Origin: 40-80 sp040394775
Lineage (GTDB): Bacteria > Bacteroidota > Bacteroidia > Flavobacteriales_D > Crocinitomicaceae
Direction of reading: 5' to 3'
Assembly (NCBI GenBank): GCA_040394775.1
Contig: JBEBRN010000005.1
Coordinates: forward strand, 1 to 64,000
Length of the DNA: 64,000 bases
Positions 59,288 to 64,000 of the stretch are shown here, in pieces. Both the position numbers and the translations under genes were made by a program. The notes beneath the pieces were generated by a model that was not told the origin of the DNA, made no database searches, and saw nothing but the letters and a program-made list of their open reading frames with translations. The first letter of the stretch is position 1. Every line of letters starts with the position of its first letter.

Positions 59288-61186
59288 ATGAGAGCTAAAA
59301 ATCTAATTATTAAAATACTTTCCCTTGTTTGTTTACTATATATAATTAGTGGCAATAAAATTTTTGCTCAGCTTCAATGTTTTGATTATGAATGGGCCAT
59401 AAGTAAAGACTTTACTTCTGCAGGTGGTTATGACATCATTGGGGATGCTGAAGGAAATACTTATGTAACAGGTAGTATACAACCAGGCTCTACCTCTTTT
59501 GGATCAAAAGTCATCACTGCTCCAACTGGATTCCATGGTTCGGGGTCTCCAATTTTCATGTATGTAGCAAAATATAATAATCTCGGAGAATGTCTTTGGG
59601 TTAAAACAATATCTAAAAGTCCCGAACAAGCAATGGGTGCGCCTGATGCTCCTCATTATCATTTTTCTTATGGAAAAAAACTTCAAGTGGATGAAGATGG
59701 AAATGTCTATGTTTTAGGAACACTCGACGGAGAGGCTAACTTTGGAACAACCACACTGACTTCATGGCCCTTTTGGTCGGAAAGTACAATTAATACTTTC
59801 GTTGCTAAGTTAAACTCCAATGGCGATTGGATTTGGGCAAAGACAGTTGATCGAGACATAGTGGAACTGGAAGGTCCTATTTATACTAAATCAATGGTAA
59901 TAGATTCAAATAATAATATTTATTTTACAGTTATTGGATCAAACATAAATGGGGGTAATGGGGATATTTTAATAAAACTGTATTCTAACGGTCAATATGC
60001 TTGGTCATATGATGAAAACGTACCAAGCAATTTTGTCAATTACTCGGCAATGGAAATAGATTTAACCGGAAATGTGTACTTAGCTGGCTCGTACTATGGA
60101 AATGTAATAATTGGTGGTACTTCCATGAGTTCTAATACGGGCGAATCTGCATTTATAGGTAAGATGAGTCCAATAGGAACATGGATGTGGGCGAAAAACG
60201 TAACAAATGGAACATATGGTGGAGCCTTTATCAATCAATTAAAGTTATACAATCAAAATGAATTAGTTATATCAGGAAGAAAAACAGGGTTGGTGTCATT
60301 AGGTGTCATTCCTATAACGAGTGATGGAGGCTTCAGGGCTAAAATGGATATATCGGGAAACTTTCAAATTGTCGACCAATCTGCCCTCCCCTTTTCATAT
60401 TTATGGGGTCAGTTCGTATCTGACTCTGACGGGAATTATTATATCTCAGGTGGTATGAATCCGAATGATACTGTTTATTTTGGAACGCTATCTTTGCATA
60501 ATAACACAACAGAGTATCTTCATTTTCTAGCCAAGTCGCAAGCATTTGGGCAATGGGAATGGGCTAAATTAATCCATGGTAAGATGTACTCTGCAGATTC
60601 ATTCGACAACTTTTATGCGAGTGATAATTATTCAAGTGATATCCAAATTGGTCCCCATTCTCTAGTAACAACAAGTAATAACCCAAAAACATACCTAACA
60701 AAGATTTCACCGGTAGTTATTCCAATAAACTATACCATTTCTCTGAGTAATGATACACTCTTCTCCCATCATTTAACGGGGATTTACCAATGGATGGACT
60801 GTGAGAATGATACTATTATATCAGGGGAAACAAATTTTTTCTTTGTACCCAAAGTAAATGGTTCATATAAAGTTCTTTTAGCGGATTGCGGAACTAGCGG
60901 TGTAACTCCTTGTTTAGATGTAAATACGCTCGAAACCAAAAACATGGAAAACTTTGAAAGTCTAAACGTGTATCCAAATCCGGTTACAGATTTTTTGAAT
61001 ATCGAATGGACAAACTCTAATTTAAAACAATTAATCATCAGTGATATACATGGAAGAATCCTTTTAGATAAGAGCTTTACAGAAAACCTAACTTCCATCG
61101 ATACAAAATCTTTTTCTTCAGGAATTTATTTAATCTCAATTGAAACAGAAAAAGGAAATATTATAAAGCGATTTGTAAAGAATTAA
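59288..61186 (+). CDS. SBBP-repeat secreted protein with T9SS sorting domain
   Basis: This is a 632-residue secreted protein. The signal peptide runs from M-R-A-K-N-L-I-I to F-A-Q near residue 27, which fixes the start at the ATG 59288, although the frame is open from 59252. The body has repeated beta-propeller-like units with D-x-x-G-N-x-Y and W-A-K/V-K-T patterns (SBBP-type, for example D-E-D-G-N-V-Y-V-L-G and L-T-G-N-V-Y-L-A-G). The last 75 residues are a T9SS type A domain (V-Y-P-N-P, then G-I-Y-L-I-S-I-E-T-E-K-G). It has one of a row of T9SS cargo genes; the C-terminal end is nearly identical to that of the next gene (S-I/T-I-E-T-E-K-G, R-F-V-K-N). Confidence 0.83.
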   Translation: MRAKNLIIKILSLVCLLYIISGNKIFAQLQCFDYEWAISKDFTSAGGYDIIGDAEGNTYVTGSIQPGSTSFGSKVITAPTGFHGSGSPIFMYVAKYNNLGECLWVKTISKSPEQAMGAPDAPHYHFSYGKKLQVDEDGNVYVLGTLDGEANFGTTTLTSWPFWSESTINTFVAKLNSNGDWIWAKTVDRDIVELEGPIYTKSMVIDSNNNIYFTVIGSNINGGNGDILIKLYSNGQYAWSYDENVPSNFVNYSAMEIDLTGNVYLAGSYYGNVIIGGTSMSSNTGESAFIGKMSPIGTWMWAKNVTNGTYGGAFINQLKLYNQNELVISGRKTGLVSLGVIPITSDGGFRAKMDISGNFQIVDQSALPFSYLWGQFVSDSDGNYYISGGMNPNDTVYFGTLSLHNNTTEYLHFLAKSQAFGQWEWAKLIHGKMYSADSFDNFYASDNYSSDIQIGPHSLVTTSNNPKTYLTKISPVVIPINYTISLSNDTLFSHHLTGIYQWMDCENDTIISGETNFFFVPKVNGSYKVLLADCGTSGVTPCLDVNTLETKNMENFESLNVYPNPVTDFLNIEWTNSNLKQLIISDIHGRILLDKSFTENLTSIDTKSFSSGIYLISIETEKGNIIKRFVKN

Positions 61187-61219
61187 AAAAGTACTAAAAG
61201 AGATAAATAAAAGGGAAGC

Positions 61220-61240
61220 CGAAAACTTTTAGAGTAGGCA
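61220..61240 (+). promoter_or_regulatory. 21-base leader element shared with the 62696 gene
   Basis: A 21-base segment, CGAAAACTTTTAGAGTAGGC plus A, ends 18 bases before the ATG at 61258. It is identical to 62657-62677. It may be a promoter or mRNA leader element copied along with the secreted-protein genes. No clear TAnnTTTG box is near. Confidence 0.4.
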
Positions 61241-61257
61241 AATTAAATACTATAAAT

Positions 61258-62583
61258 ATGAAAATAAGAAAATTACTAACGATTGGATTATTGCTTTGGG
61301 GTGGAATTTCTTTTGGACAAGGAATAAATAAAGAGCTAAAGCCATTAAATAAAACAAACTTCCAAACACCAAATCCTGCTAAGAAAAATGGAGCGGATGA
61401 TTTCACTTCAAAAGCGATGAAAGTCAGATTGGATTCGGTGATGATATTTTCGCATTACGATGGTGAAGTAGATCAAAACGGGATAAAGTACAAGTACGAT
61501 GCAGATAATAAAGTTATTGAAAATATAATTTCTTTTACTGATGGCAATCAATGGTTTGATGGTTTGAAAGAGGTTTACAGTTATAATAGTGCAAATTCAA
61601 GATCAGAACGAGTTAAATATTACATAGATGAGGATAATTATCTTGCATGGAATTCTAATCCAGAAGACAAAACGGTATATGAATACGACCCAAATGGCAA
61701 TTTGACTATAGAATATGAATTTTATTGGGATAGTACGCTAAATCAATTGAAACCAACTTGGAAATACGAATATTCAAACATCGGATTGAGTTCAGTTGTA
61801 ATTAGTTCTTTTTATGAGGCCGGTGTATATGTTCTTCGTAATAAAGATGAAATTTCTTATAATTCAGATATGAAGGAAATAAAAAATATACGTTCATGGT
61901 GGCAAAATGGGGGGTGGAAGGCTAGTACGAAAGCTGAAACAACTTATGATGCAAAGGGTAATGTAAAAGATTACATTCAATATTTTTATGATGATAACAC
62001 TCAAACATGGGGTGATATTTATTGGGGAAGTAAATCTACCAATACTTACAATGCATCTGGAGAGATTACCGAACGCGTTATGTCAAGACTAAACACGTCA
62101 ACATCTCAATGGGAAAATGAAGAAAAGCATGTATTTGTTTATGATAATGTCTATACGTTTTCATCGATTATTTTACCCAATTACTATGAAGATTATGAAA
62201 ACGTAGTAGCCCCCTTTTTATTTCATCACAAACTTGATCAAATGAAAACTTACCTTTGGAACGTCGCTACATCAAATTGGAGTTCAACATTTACAACGAA
62301 TCAATATCATTACTCCACCCAAACACTAAATACCCAAACACTACTGGAAAACGCTTCAGTTTCATTCTACCCGAATCCAGCGCAAACACAATTAACCATT
62401 TCTGCAAAAGATGATCAACTAGTTTCTCTTCAAATAACTGACTTGAATGGGAAACTACTTTCAAAGCAATTCGTTTCTGGTAAGTCAACGGAGATTAATG
62501 TAGAAACTTTAGATGGAGGTATTTACTTAATCACAATTGAGACGGAAAAAGGATCTGTTGTAAATCGATTTGTAAAGAATTAA
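61258..62583 (+). CDS. Secreted YD-like repeat protein with T9SS sorting domain
   Basis: This is a 441-residue secreted protein with signal peptide (to about residue 20, S-F-G-Q). The body shows loosely repeated Y-x-Y-D/N-x-x-N/G units (V-Y-E-Y-D-P-N-G-N, T-Y-D-A-K-G-N, T-Y-N-A-S-G-E), a pattern related to YD/RHS-like repeats found in several Bacteroidota surface proteins. The last 75 residues are a T9SS type A domain (F-Y-P-N-P, then T-D-L-N-G-K-L-L and G-I-Y-L-I-T-I-E). It is followed by a terminator. A 21-base upstream element is shared with the next gene. Role unknown; a secreted adhesin-like function is a guess. Confidence 0.8.
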   Translation: MKIRKLLTIGLLLWGGISFGQGINKELKPLNKTNFQTPNPAKKNGADDFTSKAMKVRLDSVMIFSHYDGEVDQNGIKYKYDADNKVIENIISFTDGNQWFDGLKEVYSYNSANSRSERVKYYIDEDNYLAWNSNPEDKTVYEYDPNGNLTIEYEFYWDSTLNQLKPTWKYEYSNIGLSSVVISSFYEAGVYVLRNKDEISYNSDMKEIKNIRSWWQNGGWKASTKAETTYDAKGNVKDYIQYFYDDNTQTWGDIYWGSKSTNTYNASGEITERVMSRLNTSTSQWENEEKHVFVYDNVYTFSSIILPNYYEDYENVVAPFLFHHKLDQMKTYLWNVATSNWSSTFTTNQYHYSTQTLNTQTLLENASVSFYPNPAQTQLTISAKDDQLVSLQITDLNGKLLSKQFVSGKSTEINVETLDGGIYLITIETEKGSVVNRFVKN

Positions 62584-62589
62584 TAAACG

Positions 62590-62626
62590 AAAAGAGTGAG
62601 AAATAGAATCGTTTTTCACTCTTTTT
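62590..62626 (+). terminator. Rho-independent terminator after the YD-like gene
   Basis: AAAGAGTGAGAAA pairs with TTTTTCACTCTTT and continues into a T-rich tail, directly after the stop codon at 62583. Confidence 0.7.
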
Positions 62627-62656
62627 AATTTCAAATAAGTAATGAAAAAGAGTAGA

Positions 62657-62677
62657 CGAAAACTTTTAGAGTAGGCA
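62657..62677 (+). promoter_or_regulatory. Second copy of the 21-base leader element
   Basis: Identical to 61220-61240, this element ends 19 bases before the ATG at 62696. Preservation at almost the same distance from both start codons suggests function, although a recent duplication would also explain it. Confidence 0.4.
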
Positions 62678-62695
62678 CAAATAAATAATCTAATT

Positions 62696-64000
62696 ATGAA
62701 AAAAACAATTTTATTTGCAATGTTCTTCGCCTTAGGAGGATGGAGCAAGACTGTATTTACACAAGTAATGGTTAAAGATATACACCCTGGTTATAACGGG
62801 TCTATGGGGTCTTTCCCACAACCATACATGTCTGAATTTCAAGTTTCAAATCAGTCCTTATACTTTGTGGCAAATGATGGAAATAATGGAAATGAATTAT
62901 ATAAAACAGATGGTACCGAAGCAGGGACAGTTTTGGTAAAAGACATTGCTCCTGGAACCTTAATATCCTCCTCAAGATATTTAACGGATGTGAATGGCAC
63001 GCTTTTTTTTAGCGCTGGATCTGATGGGAATAATTATACTTTTGAATTATGGAAAAGTAACGGAACTAACGCAGGGACGACTATGGTGAAAGATATTAGG
63101 CCTGGCGTCGAAGGATCCATGCCGACAGGATTAATTAATTATAATGGAAACCTTTATTTTTCTGCAAACGATAGTGTCCATGGACCTGAGCTTTGGAAAA
63201 GCGATGGTACGTCAGCGGGAACTGTACTATTAAAAGAAACAACTACCGGAAGTTCAGGCGGAAATCCAGATAATTTTATTTTATTTAATAGCTATTTGTT
63301 TTTTTATGCAAATGACCAAAGTAATGGAGTGAGATTATGGAAAACTGATGGCACTTCTGCGGGAACAGTTAAAGTGAAAAATAATGTGAATGTTAGTTCT
63401 TCCAATGGAGTAGTTAATGACATCTTATATTTTCGTGGACAAGATAATACTTCTAATACTTATGGATACGAGTTATGGAAAACAGATGGCACAGATGCTG
63501 GTACAGTAATGGTAAAAGATATTAATCCTGGCAGCAGTTCATCAAACTTTAAACATTTTAATAATGTAAATGGAACTTTGTTATTTTTCGCATATGATGG
63601 AACCAACGGAATGGAATTATGGAAAAGTGATGGAACAGATGTAGGTACTGTAATGGTAAAGGATATCAATCCGGGTTCATCAAGTGGTATTCAAGATTAT
63701 TTCTCTGCTGTGGCAAATGGAATATTATATTTCACTGCAAACGATGGGATTAATGGATCTGAACTATGGAAAAGTGATGGAACAACTTCCGGGACACAAA
63801 TGATAAAAAACATTTCACCAGGAGCTGGCAGTTCCAATCCAGCACATTTATATAATTTTAACAACACGATTTATTTTCAAGCAACGGATTACGGGACTAC
63901 TAATTTTCATGGATATGAGTTATGGAAAACAGATGGTACCGAAGCTGGTACAGTAATGGTGAAAGATATTTACCCTGGAAGTGATGGCTCATCACTAGCA
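62696..64000 (+). CDS. Secreted ELWKxDGT-repeat protein (3' end beyond the window)
   Basis: The frame is open from the ATG at 62696 to the window edge, 435 codons, with no stop. A signal peptide (M-K-K-T-I-L-F-A..., cleavage near V-F-T-Q at residue 23) starts the protein. It then has at least eight repeats of about 45-55 residues with the core E-L-W-K-S/T-D-G-T-x-A-G-T-V-M-V-K-D-I-x-P-G, a known secreted beta-propeller-like family. A T9SS sorting domain would be expected at the unseen C terminus, as in the neighbours. The gene has the 21-base leader element at 62657. Function unknown; the repeats are often found in large surface proteins of marine and freshwater Bacteroidota. Confidence 0.85.
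   Translation, partial: MKKTILFAMFFALGGWSKTVFTQVMVKDIHPGYNGSMGSFPQPYMSEFQVSNQSLYFVANDGNNGNELYKTDGTEAGTVLVKDIAPGTLISSSRYLTDVNGTLFFSAGSDGNNYTFELWKSNGTNAGTTMVKDIRPGVEGSMPTGLINYNGNLYFSANDSVHGPELWKSDGTSAGTVLLKETTTGSSGGNPDNFILFNSYLFFYANDQSNGVRLWKTDGTSAGTVKVKNNVNVSSSNGVVNDILYFRGQDNTSNTYGYELWKTDGTDAGTVMVKDINPGSSSSNFKHFNNVNGTLLFFAYDGTNGMELWKSDGTDVGTVMVKDINPGSSSGIQDYFSAVANGILYFTANDGINGSELWKSDGTTSGTQMIKNISPGAGSSNPAHLYNFNNTIYFQATDYGTTNFHGYELWKTDGTEAGTVMVKDIYPGSDGSSLA

Noticed and set aside
63460..63669. 69-codon minus-strand frame inside the ELWKxDGT gene
   Set aside because: Antisense of the repeats; the apparent repeat in it merely mirrors the plus-strand repeats.

Overview
This window comes from an AT-rich Bacteroidota chromosome, most likely order Flavobacteriales. 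The family is a guess; Crocinitomicaceae or Fluviicola-like would fit. Evidence: proteins ending in the type IX secretion (T9SS) sorting domain (YPNP motif), PorE-like and PorG-like (DUF6089) envelope proteins, a Wzi/RemB-type barrel pair, and repeated promoter boxes of the Bacteroidota type TAnnTTTG instead of sigma-70 boxes. I see no tRNA, rRNA or CRISPR array.

Layout. 0.2-3 kb: membrane acyltransferase and POT peptide transporter. 3-9 kb: TatD hydrolase, a receiver-Crp regulator, a decayed second TatD copy, tcdA, panB and a class III adenylate cyclase with a C-terminal HD domain. 9-13 kb: an overlapping unit of ECF sigma factor, membrane-anchored barrel protein, lipoprotein and T9SS cargo. 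13-16.7 kb: xseA, a barrel protein and waaA. 16.9-21 kb: cytochrome oxidase assembly and subunit genes (cyoE, two COX III, COX IV, SCO). 21-31 kb: plsC, trpS, a solute-binding lipoprotein, a polysaccharide/housekeeping run (O-antigen ligase, Wzz, nadD, gmk, yicC), an FNR-like regulator and a PorG-like barrel. 31-35.4 kb: rpsO-pnp, a ParD antitoxin with an interrupted ParE toxin, and a DUF58 protein. 35.5-43.2 kb: queE, a PorE-like gene, a prenyltransferase, cysQ and two Wzi/RemB-like barrels.

43.2-49.6 kb (minus strand) is a nitric oxide reductase cluster norC-norB-norQ-norD-DUF438/PAS-norE-norF. It has an FNR-type palindrome upstream, and the FNR-like protein at 29455 is a candidate regulator.

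49.9-54.6 kb is an AT-richer accessory island in compact operon form: a two-TM coiled-coil protein, a ThsB-like TIR protein, a tandem SLATT four-helix membrane protein, a second TIR protein, a deoxyribosyltransferase-like (DRHyd) plus TPR protein, then a small secreted protein and an unknown protein. No ThsA, CD-NTase or other recognised Thoeris/CBASS effector is present. I read it as a candidate unassigned nucleotide-signalling immune system and the most interesting part of the window.

54.7-64 kb: a beta-flower repeat protein, decayed intergenic repeats, a Prx6-type peroxiredoxin, then a row of secreted proteins (PNGase F-like, SBBP-repeat, YD-like, and an ELWKxDGT-repeat gene running off the end), at least three of them with T9SS sorting domains.

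A recurring feature is a TAnnTTTR box ending 5-7 bases before the ATG of five genes, which suggests leaderless transcripts.
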